From Dugong dugon (lineage: Eukaryota > Chordata > Mammalia > Sirenia > Dugongidae), in the NCBI GenBank assembly GCA_030035585.1, contig CM057462.1, forward strand, positions 146,114,734-146,178,733: DNA of 64,000 bases, read 5' to 3'. The position numbers and the translations under genes were made by a program. How positions within the stretch are numbered: the stretch's first letter is position 1; every line of letters starts with the position of its first letter. This document shows positions 12,433 to 24,209 of this stretch, piece after piece. Under the pieces are notes generated by a model, which was not told the origin of the DNA, searched no databases, and saw nothing but the letters and a program-made list of their open reading frames with translations.

Positions 12433-15400
12433 CTTGTTAGGTGCTTTTGAGTTGGTTCTGATTCATAGCGATCTTATGCACAATGGAACAAAATACTGCC
12501 TGGTCCTGCGCCACCCTCAAAATCATTGCTATGCTTTAGCCCATTGCTGCAGTCACTTTGTCAATCCATTTTCTTGAGGGTTTTCCTCTTTGTCACTGAT
12601 CCTCTACTTTATCATGCATGATGTCCTTCTCCAGGGACTGGTCCCTACTGATAGTATGTCCAAAGTACATGAGACAAAGTCTTATCATCCTTGCTTCTAA
12701 GAAGCATTCTGGCTGTATTTCTTCCAAGACAAATTTGTTTCTTCTTCTGGCACTCCATGGTATATTCAGCATTCTTCCCTAACACCATAATTCAAAGTCG
12801 TCAATTCTTCTTCATTTCTCCTCAGTCATTGTCTAGCTTTCACATAAACATAAGGTGATTGAACATACCGTGGCTTGGGTCAGGGGCACCATAGTCCTCA
12901 AAGTGACATCTTTGCTTTTCAACACTTTAAAGAGGCCTTTTGCAGCAGATTTGCCCAGTGCAATGCGTAGCTTGATTTCTTCACTGCCACTACTATGGGT
13001 GTTGATTATGGATCCAAGTAAAATGAAATTCTTGACAACTTCAATCTTTTCTCCACTTATCATGATGTTGCTTATTGGTCCAGTTGTAAGGATTTTTGTT
13101 TTCTTTATGTTTAGGTGTAATCCGTACTGAAGGCTGTAGTCTTTGACTTTCATCAGTGTTTCAAACCCTGTTCACTTCCAGCAAGCAAGGTTGTGTCATC
13201 CGCATACCACAGGTTGTTAATGAGTCTTCCTTCAATCCTGATGCTGCATTCTTCTTCATATAGTCCAGGTTCTCAGATTATTTGTTCAATGTACACATTA
13301 AACAAGTATGGTGAAAGAATACAACCATCATGCACACTTTCCTGATTTTAAACCACACAGTATCTCCTTGTTCTGTTCGAATGACTGCTTCTTGGTCTAA
13401 GCACAGTTTCCTCATGAGCAAAATTAAGTGTTCTGGAATTTCCATTCTTCACAATGTTATCCATAAGTCGTTATGATCCACACAGTTGAATGTAATTGCA
13501 TAGCCAATAAAGGACAGGTAAACATCTTTCTGGTATTCTCTGCTTTCAGCCAAGATCCGTCTGACACCAGCAATGATATCCCTCATTCCATGTCCTCTTG
13601 TGAATCCAGTATGAATTTCTGGCAGTTCTCTGTCAATGTATTGCTGCAGCCATTTCTGAATTACCTCCAGCAAAATTTTATTAAATTTTCATATTAATGA
13701 TATTGTTCAATAATTTGTGCATTCTGTTGGATCACCTTCCTTTGGAATGGGCACAAATATGGATCTCTTCCTGTAGGTTGGCCAGGTAGCTGTCTTCCAA
13801 ATTTCTTGCCATAGACAAGTCAGGACTTCCACCATTGCATCTTGTAGTTGAAACATCTCAGTTGGCATTCTGTAAATTTCTAGAGCCTTGTTTTTCACCA
13901 ATTTCTTCAGTGTAGCTTGGATTTCTTCTTTCAATACCATGAATTCTTGATCATATGATAACTCCTGAAATGGTTGAAGGTAGACAATTCTTTTTGGTAC
14001 AGTGACTCTGTGTATTCCTTCCATCTTCTTTTGATGTTTCCTGTGTCATTAAGTATTTTGCCTATAAAATACTTCAAAATTGCAACTCGAAGCTTGAGTT
14101 TTTTCTTCAGTTCTTTCAGCTTAAGAAATGTTAAGTGTATCCTTCCCTTTTGATTCTCTAACTCCAGGTCTTTGCACATTTCATTATAATACTTTCTCTT
14201 CTTGAGCTGCCCTTTGAAATCTTATGTTCAGCTCTTTTACTTCAACATTTTTTCCGTTTAGCTAGCTACTTAATGTTTAGGAGCAACTTTCATAGTCACT
14301 TCTGACATCAACTTTGATATTTTCTTTCTTTCCTGTCATTTTAATGACCTTTTGCTTTTTTCATGTATGATGTCCTTGATGTCATCTCACAACTCATTTG
14401 GTCTTTGGTCGTTAGTGGCCAATGCATCAAATCTATTCTTGAGATGGTCTCTAAATTCAGGTGGATCTATTCAAGGTCATACTTTGGCTCTAGTGGACTT
14501 GTTTTAACGTTCTTCAACTTCAACTTGAACTTTCCTATGAGCAATTGATGTTCTGTTCCACTATCGGCCCCTGGCCTTGTTCTGACTGATGCTATTGAGG
14601 ATCTGCATAGTCTCTTTCCGTGGATAGAGTTATTTTGATTCTTGTGTATTTCTTCTGGTGAGGTCCACATGTATAGTTGCTGCCTATGTTGTTGAAAAAA
14701 GGGATTTCCTATAAATACATTATTGGTCTTGCAAAATTCTATCATGTGATCTCCAGCATTGTTTCTATCACTAAGGCCATATTTTCCAAATATTGATCCT
14801 TCTTTGTTTCCAACTTTCACATTCCAATCACCAGTAATAATCAATGCACCCTGATTGCATGTTTGATCAATTTCAGATGACAGAAGTTGGTAAAAATTGT
14901 CAATTTCTTCATCTTTGTCATTAGTGATTTGTATGTAAATTTGAATAATATTTGCATTAACTGGTCTTCCTTGTAGGCATATAGATATTACCCTGTCAGG
15001 ATAACTCTTGAAATGTTCTTTGTGACAGTGAATGTGACGGCATTCCTCTTCAATTTGTCATTCCTGGCATAGTAGACTATATGATTTTCTGATACAAAAT
15101 GGCCAATAACAGTCCATTTCAGGTCACTGATGCCTAGAATGTTGATCTTCAAGTGTCCCATTTTATTTTTGACAACTTCCAATTTTCCTAGATTCATACT
15201 TCATACATTCCATGTTCTGATTATTAATGGATATTTGCAACTTTTTCTTCTCATTTTGAGTTGTGCACATTAGCAAATGAAGGTCCTGAGATCTTTATTC
15301 CATCCATGTCATTAAGGTTGAGTCTACTTTGAGGCAGCTCTTTCCCTGTCGTATTTTGAGTGCCTTCTAACCTGAGGGGCTCATCTTCCAGCTCTATATA

Positions 15401-15617
15401 AAAATGTTCCATTGCTATTCATAAGATTTTCACTGGCCAGTTTTTTCAGAAGTAGATAACCAGGACCTTCTTCCCAGTCTGTCTTACTCGAAAGGTTACT
15501 GAAACCTATCACTATGGGTGGCCCTGCTGACACTTGAAACATAGCTAACAGTGGCATAGCTTCCAGCATCACAGCAACATGAAAGCCACAAAAGTATGTC
15601 AAACTGGTAAGTGGTGG
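12433..15617 (-). mobile_element. RTE (BovB-like) retrotransposon, near full length
   Basis: On the minus strand it runs from the RTE 5' UTR (GTGATGCTGGAAGCTATGCC near 15,560) through an endonuclease and a reverse transcriptase to the 3' end near 12,433. About 3.2 kb, the usual size for this family. Flanks share only ACAAT (12428-12432 and 15618-15622), a weak target-site duplication. It faces a second RTE copy at 15,890 in the opposite orientation. Confidence 0.93.
12833..15197 (-). pseudogene. RTE ORF: AP endonuclease plus reverse transcriptase, decayed
   Basis: The single RTE ORF is spread over several broken frames. At 14988-15197 is the start of the apurinic-like endonuclease (ISDLKWTVIGHF). 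At 14467-14844 is the TGDWN motif that carries a catalytic Asp, then GTEHQLL, where the family usually has Asp in place of Glu. The reverse transcriptase follows: at 13707-14024 the block EIWKTATWPTYRKRSIFVPI, at 13449-13673 the palm, and near 13195-13207 the YADD catalytic box, which is intact. At 12833-13153 the thumb-side block HLNIKKTKILTTGP is present. Frameshifts and stops between these pieces rule out a working protein. Confidence 0.88.
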
Positions 15618-15889
15618 ACAATTAAAAAGGATGAATACAAGTTGACTAATGAAATCAGCTACAAGTTGATAATAACCTCAAGTTTTAGAAGAATAAAAAG
15701 AAAACACACAAAACTTTAAAAACTGATTTTATAAACTTTTCTTTATTGTCTGATTTAAACTTAATTCATAAAAGCCCTCATATTTCACTACTTCGTTAGA
15801 TTTTTTCCTGATTAAATGATTTGTATCTTAGACAAAAAAATAGAAGATGCCCCTTTAAAGATACAGTCTTTATAACTATCTATACAAGA

Positions 15890-17128
15890 AATCAAAAATA
15901 GTTGCAGCAGTACATTGACAAGGAAAGACCAGAAAGTCAAGCTGGATTCAGAAGAGGATGTGGAGCCAGGGATATCATTGTTGACATCAGATGGATCTTG
16001 GCTGAAAGCAGAGAATACCAAAAAGATGTTTACCTGTGCTTTATTGACTATGCAACAGCATTCAGCTGTGTGGATCATAACAGCTTATGGATAACATTGT
16101 GAAGAACGGGAAATCCAAAACACTTAATTGTGCTCATGCAGAACCTGTACATAGACCAAGAGGCAGTCATTCAAACAGAACAAGGGGATATTGCATGGTT
16201 TAAAATCAGGAAAGGTGTGCATGTGTATCCTTTGACCATTCTTATTCAGTCTGTATGTTGAGCAAATAATCTGAGAAGCTGGATTATATGAGGAGGAAAG
16301 TGGCACCAGGATTGCTGGAAGACTCATGAACAACCTGTGATATGCAGATGACACAACTTGCTTGCTGAAAATGAAGAAGACTTGAAGCACTTACTAATAA
16401 AGGCCAAAGCCTACAGCCTTCAGTATGGATTACACCTAAACATAAAGAAAACAAAAATACTCACAACTGGGCCAATAAACAACATCATGATAAACAGAGA
16501 AAATATTGAACTTATCAAGGATTTCATTTTACATGGATCTATAATCAACGCCCTCGGAAGCAGCAGTCAAGAAATCAAAGGACATGTTGCACTGGGCAAA
16601 TCTGCTGCAAAAGACCTCTTCAAAGTGTTGAAAAGCAAAGATGTCACTCTCAGGACTAAATTGCGTCTAACCCAAGCTGTGGTATTTTCAATCTCCTCAT
16701 ATGCATGCAAAAGCTGAATAATCAATATAGAGGACCAAAGAAGAATTGATGCCATTGAATTATGGTGATGGCAAAGATTCCTGAATATAACACAAACTGC
16801 CAGAAGGACCAAAAAGCCTGTCTTGGAAGAAGTACTGCCAGAGTGCTGCTTAGAAGCGAGGATAGTGAGACTTCGTCTCACTTACTTTGGACATGTCATC
16901 AGGAGGGACCAGTCCCTGGAGAAGGATATTATGCTTTGTATGATAGAGAGTCAGTGAAAAAGAGGAAGACCCTCAATAATATGGACTGACACAATGGCTG
17001 AAGCAATGGACTTAAACATAACAACGATTTTGAGGATGCCCCAGTACCGGGCTGTGTTTCATTCTGTTGTACGTAGGATCGTTATGAGTGGGAACTGACT
17101 CAATGGCATCTAACAACAAGAAGAAGTA
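15890..17128 (+). pseudogene. 5'-truncated RTE retrotransposon
   Basis: Begins inside the reverse transcriptase (frame 15902-16102, QAGFRRGCGARDIIVDIRW) and keeps the palm, an in-sequence YADD codon run near 16340, the thumb (frame 16358-16717, LNIKKTKILTTGP) and the RTE 3' end GACTCAATGGCATCTAACAA with an AACAACAAGAAG tail. Truncation at the 5' end is usual for target-primed insertion. Stops and frameshifts make it dead. It is inverted relative to the RTE at 12,433. Confidence 0.92.
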
Positions 17129-17224
17129 TAAGAACTGTTCTCTATACATCTCAAAACAAAATGTAAATGCCCTAAATCCATTATTCTAAATGAAAAGACA
17201 CTGATACTATGCAAAGATATCCTT

Positions 17225-17425
17225 GTTTAAAATGAAGATACCAGACTGACCTTAGTTCTGTATGACCTTGAATAAGTTATTGTCTTAACCTATTTCTTCA
17301 TCTAAGAAATTGGAGTAGCAATACCTGTCTTATTCAAGTGTTTTGAAAATTCAAACAAAATGAAGCAAAAGGCTTCACAGAGTGTCTGTCAAATAACAGA
17401 TCCTAAATTAGTGTTGGTTATTTGG
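17225..17425 (+). mobile_element. MIR SINE
   Basis: TGACCTTGAATAAGTTATTG, then CCTATTTCTTCATCTAAGAA, then GTAGCAATACCTGTCTTATT match the MIR core in order. Highly diverged. Confidence 0.8.
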
Positions 17426-17750
17426 GTTCATTCTTTTTACTTCCCTAAGAAGCCGTAGCCCCTTACTGCTTAAAGCACAAAATTTCTCCTGATCAATCTC
17501 TTGCTACCTTAACAAAAAGCCTGTAGATGCTATCCTTTACTTCCACCAGTAGTTCACTGCATGTTAATAAATACTCTGCCTTTTTTTTTATGATGCCAAC
17601 AAGAGTTATTTCACCACTCAAATACATCTTCTGAAATGTATTATCACTATTGGAATATGACGTCAACATCTAAAATTTTGTTGTTTTCCAGAGACCTTGA
17701 AACAAAACTCTACAACTGTCTAGATAATATACTAATAATTCAATATAGTA
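17426..17750. other. Unassigned stretch
   Basis: No recognised family or frame. Confidence 0.4.
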
Positions 17751-17754
17751 AATA

Positions 17755-18035
17755 TTTATTCAACACTTGATATATACTTGAAAAGCATTGTTCTGGGAGT
17801 TACAGAGCATACATCAGTGTCTAAGAAAGAGCCCTCTCCTAAACGACTCAGCAAAATGAAGAAAGCAGACATTTAAATAAACATACGGTAGTGTAATAAG
17901 TGCTTTAATAGACATAGACATGAGACATAGCAAAGACACAAAAGAAAGATTGCCTAGTTCTTAGATTAGACAGGAAAGCCATCTTATAGGAGGTAAAACA
18001 AACAGGTGACTTGAACCTTGTACCTTACTTCAAGA
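17755..18035 (-). mobile_element. L2-like ancient repeat
   Basis: AATATTTATTCAACACTTGA, CATTGTTCTGGGAGTTACAG, and later TAATAAGTGCTTTAATAGAC follow the old mammal-wide repeat that begins with the reverse complement of the L2 3' end. Class assignment is from memory of the consensus. Confidence 0.6.
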
Positions 18036-18264
18036 ACTGACAGCAGCCAAAGTAAAATGAACGAAGTGAATTTGTGAAGAAGCCATTATTTGCGATGTAC
18101 ACATTTGGAAGTTGGCACTGACCTACTAGAGTTAGCAAATTCCATTCATGTCCTTTTTCTGTGCCAAGATCCAACTACATTGCAATGAATAATACTAAAC
18201 AATGCTAGCAAATTACAATGTCTACTGCTACTGTTTCCACTGTATTAATACTACTACTATGACA

Positions 18265-18672
18265 GATAATTGTATGTGTCAGTTGGCTAGGCTATGGTTC
18301 CTACTGTTTTGGTCAAACACTAGACTGGTTGCTGCTCCATAATATAATATAATCACTTTCCATAATGCAATGTAATGTAATCAATCAATCAGTTAAAAAG
18401 AGAGTTTCCCTAGGGTGTTATCCACTTCCAGACTATAAGCAGATATTTTGGTAGAACTTACTCCCTCTTTCTCTCTCTCTCTCTTTCTGCTCTGCACTCT
18501 TTCCCTCACCTGACCTATATATCTTGGGATGCAAGCCTGTAGAAGTCTCTAGCTTGCTGCCTAACCCATGGATTTTGAGCTTGCCAACTGCCACAGTCAA
18601 GTGAGCCAATCCCTTGAAGTAAATATCTATAGATTTAGATCTACACCTATCACTGGTTCTTTTTCTCTAGAG
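18265..18672 (+). mobile_element. Ancient LTR-like element
   Basis: Starts ATGTGTCAGTTGGCTAGGCT and ends GTTCTTTTTCTCTAGAGAAC CCTGAC, the end typical of an old mammalian ERV LTR, with GTGAGCCAATCCCTTGAAGT before it. A CT-rich stretch lies at 18,464-18,488. Family not named. Confidence 0.55.
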
Positions 18673-18699
18673 AACCCTGACAAAGATTACTACTACTAC

Positions 18700-18910
18700 C
18701 AATAAAATAATAATAATAATTAGTAGTTATTAATATTATATGTATGTGTAGTATAACATATGTATAGTGCTTTACAAAATACTTACACATTTCATTCACA
18801 AGTTTATCCTGTATTTAGTGTTCTTAATTTCAGATGAGGAAATTGAGGTTCAGACAAATTCAACAATTTGTCAAGTTAATTATTGTCATTAGGATTAGGA
18901 AGAGAACGTC
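18700..18910 (-). mobile_element. AAT repeat and MIR-like fragment
   Basis: A short ATA/AAT run at 18,706-18,722 precedes a diverged MIR in reverse: GTGCTTTACAAAATACTTAC, then CAGATGAGGAAATTGAGGTT. Confidence 0.7.
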
Positions 18911-19104
18911 AATATCACTGATTCTTATTTCTAAAAAAGGGATGGTGCATTAGAAAACAGAAGCAATTCTACACCCTCCAGATGCTTCTCCCAACTAGTG
19001 TCCTAGCTCCCACTGTACTTGTTCTTAAGTACTCAAAAAAAATCAGTTAACATTCTGATTTGCATCAATTAACATTCTGAGAACTCTAGCAAATGCTGTT
19101 CGTA

Positions 19105-19505
19105 ATCTGTATTTATATTACGTTGCTTTTCCTTTTTTCACATTTTTAATTATAAAAGTAAAATATGCTCCATATAGGCAATTGAAAAATACAGACAAAC
19201 ATTAAGAGGAGGACAAAAATTAATCCATAATCCTAACACCCAGAAACTACCAATTAACATTTGATATATTTCCCTTTAGCATTTTTATTTATTTATTTTT
19301 CCTTCTCTTTGTACGTTTCTGCAAGTATTTTTATTTAGACATATAGTGTATAAACACATGTTTTATGGCATTATTATGTTAATAAACTTTTTATTTTGGA
19401 ATAATTTTAGATTTACAGAAAAGTTGCAAAGATTGCACAGAGAGTTCCTATAAATCCTTCACCCAGATTCCCCTAATATTATCATTTGATTTTATCTGCA
19501 ATTTA
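19105..19505 (-). mobile_element. L1M-type 3' end fragments
   Basis: Two consecutive blocks match old L1 3' UTRs: the one with CCATAATCCTAACACCCAGA, and the one with TTTTAGATTTACAGAAAAGT and CACAGAGAGTTCCTATAAAT. Both lack coding sequence. Confidence 0.7.
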
Positions 19506-19534
19506 TGGGTCTCAACTTTTTTACTCATCAACAG

Positions 19535-19815
19535 TATAAGCTGCATAGCATAGATTACTGGTTAAGAGCCCCAGATCTGAAACCAAGCAGCCTAGATTTA
19601 TACACCGGCTCTATCAATTTCTTGTTGTGTGACTTTGGGAAATTTGCTTAATCTTTCTGTGACTCAGTTTTATCATCTATAAAATGAGACTAACAATAAA
19701 TAGTACCTAACTTATGGGGCAATTGTGAGGCTTAAATAGGTTAATATTTGTAAAACACTTGAAATAGTGTCTGGTACCAAATAATCACTATATAAATGTC
19801 AATTGCTATTATTAG
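19535..19815 (+). mobile_element. MIR SINE, near full length
   Basis: Begins in the tRNA-related head (TTACTGGTTAAGAGCCCCAG), passes TGTGTGACTTTGGGAAATTT and CTCAGTTTTATCATCTATAA, and ends TCACTATATAAATGTCAATT. One of the best-preserved MIR copies in the window. Confidence 0.95.
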
Positions 19816-19852
19816 TAGCCTGACAACTTTAACCAGAAGTCCAATACTAAAA

Positions 19853-19970
19853 AGGTAACATTGAATGATAGCCAACACTTATTGAGCCTACCCTGTGAGA
19901 AAGGCAATTTTATAATATTTATATGTATAAACTCATTAATCATTTCCATGGGGCATATTCTATTTTTAAA
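19853..19970 (-). mobile_element. MIR fragment
   Basis: GCCAACACTTATTGAGCCTA, CTGTGAGAAAGGCAATTTTA and ATAAACTCATTAATCATTTC read as a reversed MIR 3' half. Confidence 0.65.
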
Positions 19971-20064
19971 TTAAATTTTTTATATTATTATTAACTTAAA
20001 CTTGCCTCAGTGGTCATGTTTTTAATTCACATTATAAAATTTAAGTGCTTATATGCAATTTCTC

Positions 20065-20615
20065 ATCAAACCTTTATGTGGCAGACCATCGCCAAGATGG
20101 CCTCCATGAATTCCTTTTCTCTCTCTACATGCATGCTGCTCCTCAAATCAAGAGTTGAAGTCTAGTTTTCCTTCCCCTAAATTTGGGATGGCCTTAGTGA
20201 AAGAAAACATGGCAGGAGTTATGTTCTTGACCTGAGACTACGTATTATAAGAAGTGTGGATGCCTCTGCCTAAGTCGTTTGAAACCCTTATTCCTGGGAA
20301 GTTCCACTTAGAACCTAGCTGCCATATGGGAGAAGCCCAAGCTGCATGGAGATGCCAACTGTGGGTTCTCAGGTGGACAGCTCCAGCTGAGTTCTCATCT
20401 GAGAGCCAGCAAGATATCCCAGCCATCTTGGACACCTAGCCTAGGCAAATCTCAAATGCCTGAAGACCCAGCTAATGCAATCACATGACAGAACTTAAGT
20501 CAGAATTGTACTCTCTACCCAGTGAATCTACAGAACCATGAGCGAAAGTAATAAATTACTGCTTTAATCACAAAGTTTTGGGGTGGTTTGCTGTGCAGAA
20601 GTAAATAACCAGAAC
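20065..20615 (+). mobile_element. MLT1-type MaLR LTR
   Basis: Starts TGGCAGACCATCGCCAAGATGGCC and ends with a polyadenylation-type AAGTAATAAATTACTGCTTT, then AAGTTTTGGGGTGGTTTGCT and AAATAACCAGAACAGA. The layout is that of an old MaLR LTR. Solo; no internal region is seen. Confidence 0.65.
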
Positions 20616-20639
20616 AGATGACTTCTTTAATATTTTATG

Positions 20640-21960
20640 TTCAGTCATTGATGAGAAACTTTGTTCATACAAAAAGTTTCCAAATGTCAGAAGATTAATA
20701 TTTTTTTCTCTGATGAATGGAGTTCTTGTCATTATCAGAATTTAGATAATTTACTTTGTTTAGCTTACACTTCAAGTGTACAATATTTCATGAAATCTAA
20801 CAGCTATTCTTTGTCACTCATTGACCAACATAATTTTGAAAAGTTTTGCGATTATGTGACTGGATTTCAAATCTGATACAACTTTTTTATATTAAGTATT
20901 TCACAAAAATGATAAAACTTTTCCTTATGTACAGCCAGATGCTGCTCTACTGGACTTTAATAGTTCTTCATTAAGATTCAAAGTATAATATCAAATAACC
21001 ATCATTAGTGAATAATTTTTAACTCTACTTTTTCAAAACTTCATGTTTGTTTTAATTCTGTAAACTGTATATGTTAACGTCTTTATGAGATTCTTACTGT
21101 TTTCAGTAAGTTCCTCTAAGGACTCAATAATGTAACTTTAAGAACGATTTTTTTTTTTATCTAACATTGAAGATCATTCAGAAAAATTGTTTTTGATTCT
21201 TACAGGTTATAAATTCCTGACAAAAGTTTTCCTTTGGATCAGCAACACAGTTCAATACAAAACAGCAGAGAATGGTGCTTGATCTTCTTTCTTCACGTAA
21301 AACTGAAAACAGACAGGATGGAGCAGCTTGAATTTTATTAGATTCACCATTCTGATAACATCATTTAATGTGTAATTCTGATCTGCAGCAAATGTCTACA
21401 TTTGAAAACTTCTCTGAGAAGAAAATAATGTATGTTTTGAATCTGTAGGTTTATAAATTCTATACAAAAGCCTTTGCAACTTTCTGTCATTGTTTCTTCA
21501 CTACCAAGACACACAAGTTTATGTAGGGTTTCCATAATATCTGATTTGTATTAAAGCATTCATTTATCAACTGCAATATTTCACCCCCAGGAGTATCTTT
21601 TATATTTTATAGAACAAATAAAGTTCTTCAATGAGTTTCTCTTTAGGGATTGTTACTAGTACCATTACTGGTGTACTATTCAATCTGTAATAAAAACTTT
21701 TTTAATCTAATAACGTTTCTGGATCAGCATTTTCTTTATGCCATCCAACATGTTCTTAATGTGCCTTCTACTTATATTAATCTAAAAATGGCACCTTTTC
21801 AAATTCCTTTGCTTCATTGATCCCATGCATTGCATTAAGAGTTTCAAGTCAGGTTGTTAAAACACACGTCTGCAATTGTGTAAGCCATTCTGTATTGGGG
21901 TTTTAATTAAACAGCTTTGTAATTAGTCTTTTTAGCATAGTCTGACGTTGTATAAATGGT
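20640..21960 (-). pseudogene. Possible decayed retrocopy, source unknown
   Basis: Read on the minus strand, several stretches keep protein-like sense with few stops, though in shifting frames. Examples are TPVMVLVTIPKEKLIEELYL (near 21,640), GSEETMTESCKGFCIEFINL (near 21,470) and ADPKENFCQEFITCKNQKQF (near 21,200). The last two share an EFI-x2-K/Q-x-Q pattern, as if from a repeated domain. Stops and frameshifts are frequent, so nothing is expressed. I cannot name the parent. It could also be chance in AT-rich DNA. Confidence 0.35.
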
Positions 21961-21984
21961 TTCATATAACAAATTTGTTTCTTG

Positions 21985-22915
21985 GTTATTCATTCAATAA
22001 ATCTTTATCAAGCATCTAATATGTGCCAGGCACTGATAATTTGCATTCTGATGCACCAGTGGCCAAAACATACAAAGATCCTTTCCCCCAAGATGATTGC
22101 ATTATAGCAGGGCAACATAGACCAAACACTATGTAAATATAAAATAAGTAAATTATCTAATATGTTTGAAGATGATATGTGCTATGGAAAAGAGGAAGAT
22201 TATAAGAAGGGTGAAGGGAATTCAGAGTATGAATGGGGGTGAGGGGAATGGGTTGTAATATCAAATGGAATGATCAGACAGGCCTTACCATTTAAGAAAG
22301 GTTTCAGAAAGAACTAAAATAGAAGAGAAAGTGAGCAAAGCAGATATTTGGGAAAGTGCCTTCCAGGCAGATGGGAGAGTTGTAGAAACAGTTCTTGGGC
22401 CAGACTGTGCACCTTGTTTGAAGAATAGCATGGAAGCAGTGGTGGGGTAGTGGAGCATGTGACAGGAGAGAGTAGTAGAAAAGACCAGAGAGAGAAGGAA
22501 GAGACAACTCATGAAAGGCTTTCCAGGGCTTTGAAAATTTTGGTTTCTGCTCTGACTGAAATGGAGAGCCGAGGAATGTTTTAAAAGAATGATGTAACCT
22601 GATTTCTGTTATGTAAGGATCGCTGTGGCTACTGTGTAGAGAATACACTTGTGGTGGGTAAGGACAAAAGCAGAAGACCTATTAGGAGGCTATTTTAGTA
22701 ATCCAGACATGAAACAATGGGATCAAGGTCCATGGTGATAGCAGTGGAAGCAGTGAGAAGTGATGAACTCTGCATTTATTTTGGATATAGAACTGATGGG
22801 ACTTTCTGACAGACTGGAATAGCATGTGAAGAAAAATGACAATTCCAGGATGATTCCGAAGTTTTTGATTGTGCAACTAGAAAGGAGTTGCTATCAACTG
22901 AACTAGGGAAGGCTG
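21985..22915 (-). mobile_element. Long L2-like ancient mammal-wide repeat
   Basis: Starts TATTCATTCAATAAATCTTT and GTGCCAGGCACTGATAATTT, then continues through ATATGTGCTATGGAAAAGAG, CTTCCAGGCAGATGGGAGAG, AGGAGGCTATTTTAGTAATC and CAGGATGATTCCGAAGTTTT. This order is that of a well-known ancient repeat attached to the L2 3' end. Minus-strand frames in it are short and have no domain. Confidence 0.7.
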
Positions 22916-22944
22916 TTGGTGAAGCAGGTTTGCAACACACACTT

Positions 22945-23512
22945 TGTGGCAGAGAGCCTCTAAAACAGCCAATGACCTCACTTCTTGGTGTTCATGCCCC
23001 CATGCAGTCTCTCCCCTTCTATGTGGGTTACATCTAGTCACTTGCTTTTAACAAATACAATATGGCAAATGTGATGAGATGTCCACTCCAAGATTAGCTT
23101 ACAAAAAGACTGTGACTTCGGTCTTGGGTGCTCTCTTACTCTCCCACTCTCTGACTTTCTTGCTCAGTCTTAGGGAAGTCAGTTGCCATGGTGTGAGCTG
23201 CCCCATGGAGAGACTCATGTAGCAGGGAGCTGAGGATGACCTCTGGCCAAGAGCCAGTGAGGAATTGAGGCCTTAGTTCGACAGCCAATCCTGCCAACAA
23301 CCACAAGAGTAAGTTTAAAAACAAATCTTCCCCGTTAAACCAGTAGATAAAACCAGAGCTCCAGCCAACTGCTTGACCGCATGATTAACCTTGAGCTACA
23401 TGCACCCAGCTAATCCCTGTCCTGGCCCATAGAAACTATGAGATAGTAAACATTTGCTGTTTTAAGCCATTAAGTTTTGGTGTAATTTGTTATGCAGCAT
23501 TACGTAAGTAAA
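22945..23512 (+). mobile_element. MLT1-type MaLR LTR
   Basis: Carries ACTTTGTGGCAGAGAGCCTC, AATATGGCAAATGTGATGAG, GAGCTGCCCCATGGAGAGAC, and a 3' end with TTTGCTGTTTTAAGCCATTA AGTTTTGG and GTTATGCAGCATTACG. Solo LTR of an ancient MaLR element. Confidence 0.75.
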
Positions 23513-24002
23513 TCACTCTTTTAAAACTTTCAAAACTTTTTTCCAGCGAAGATTGGATGGTTTGTGGCAAGGTATAAAAGAATTTGCTTATCACCATTGA
23601 TTCATTTGGTAATATTTCATGCAAATAAACTATTTAAGATGAAGGAGGGAAGAATTATAGGGGTTCTCAAATGCATATTTGAGAAAAATTCTCATTATAT
23701 TGCTTGATGAAGACTCAATTATTGGCGATTTATGATAGCACTTCACTTGTAATCAAAAAGGTGCTTATTAAGATGGGAAAACATATGTCTGTAAAATAAA
23801 ATAAATGTACATCACTTAAAAGACTATATACAATCAAGCTTTCAAAAAACTGATTTTCAAAACAAAATTTAGACATCTATCTTCTTAAGAAAATTTAAAA
23901 ACTTTTAAGAATCTGAAAAATTAAACACTCATTGAGCAAAATATGAAGGAATAAAATATTAATTTTCATTTACTTTAGCAATTAAAATTCTGAAAACATC
24001 AC
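23513..24002. other. Unassigned stretch
   Basis: AT-rich, no recognised repeat and no frame of note. Confidence 0.45.
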
Positions 24003-24209
24003 CAAAAAAAAGGCCATGGCAGTCAACTTGATTCCAACTCATAGTAACCCTATAGGACAGGGTAAAACTGCCCCACAGGGTTTCCAAGACTATAAACCTT
24101 TACAGAAGCAGACTACTACATATTTCTCCTGTGGAGCAGCTGGTGGGTTTGAACCATCAACCTTTCAGTTAGCAGCTGAGTGCTTAACAATTGTGCCACC
24201 AGGGTTCCA
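24003..24209 (-). mobile_element. AfroSINE, long type
   Basis: Minus strand. Head GGAACCCTGGTGGCACAATT, B-box-like GGTTCAAACCC, the extra middle block with GTAGTCTGCTTCTGTAAAGG, and the tail GAGTTGGAATCAAGTTGACT. The extra block marks a second AfroSINE subfamily in this window. Confidence 0.95.

Noticed and set aside
14467..14844. A host endonuclease gene (TGDWN motif)
   Set aside because: The motif belongs to the RTE endonuclease, and the surrounding RTE sequence is continuous.
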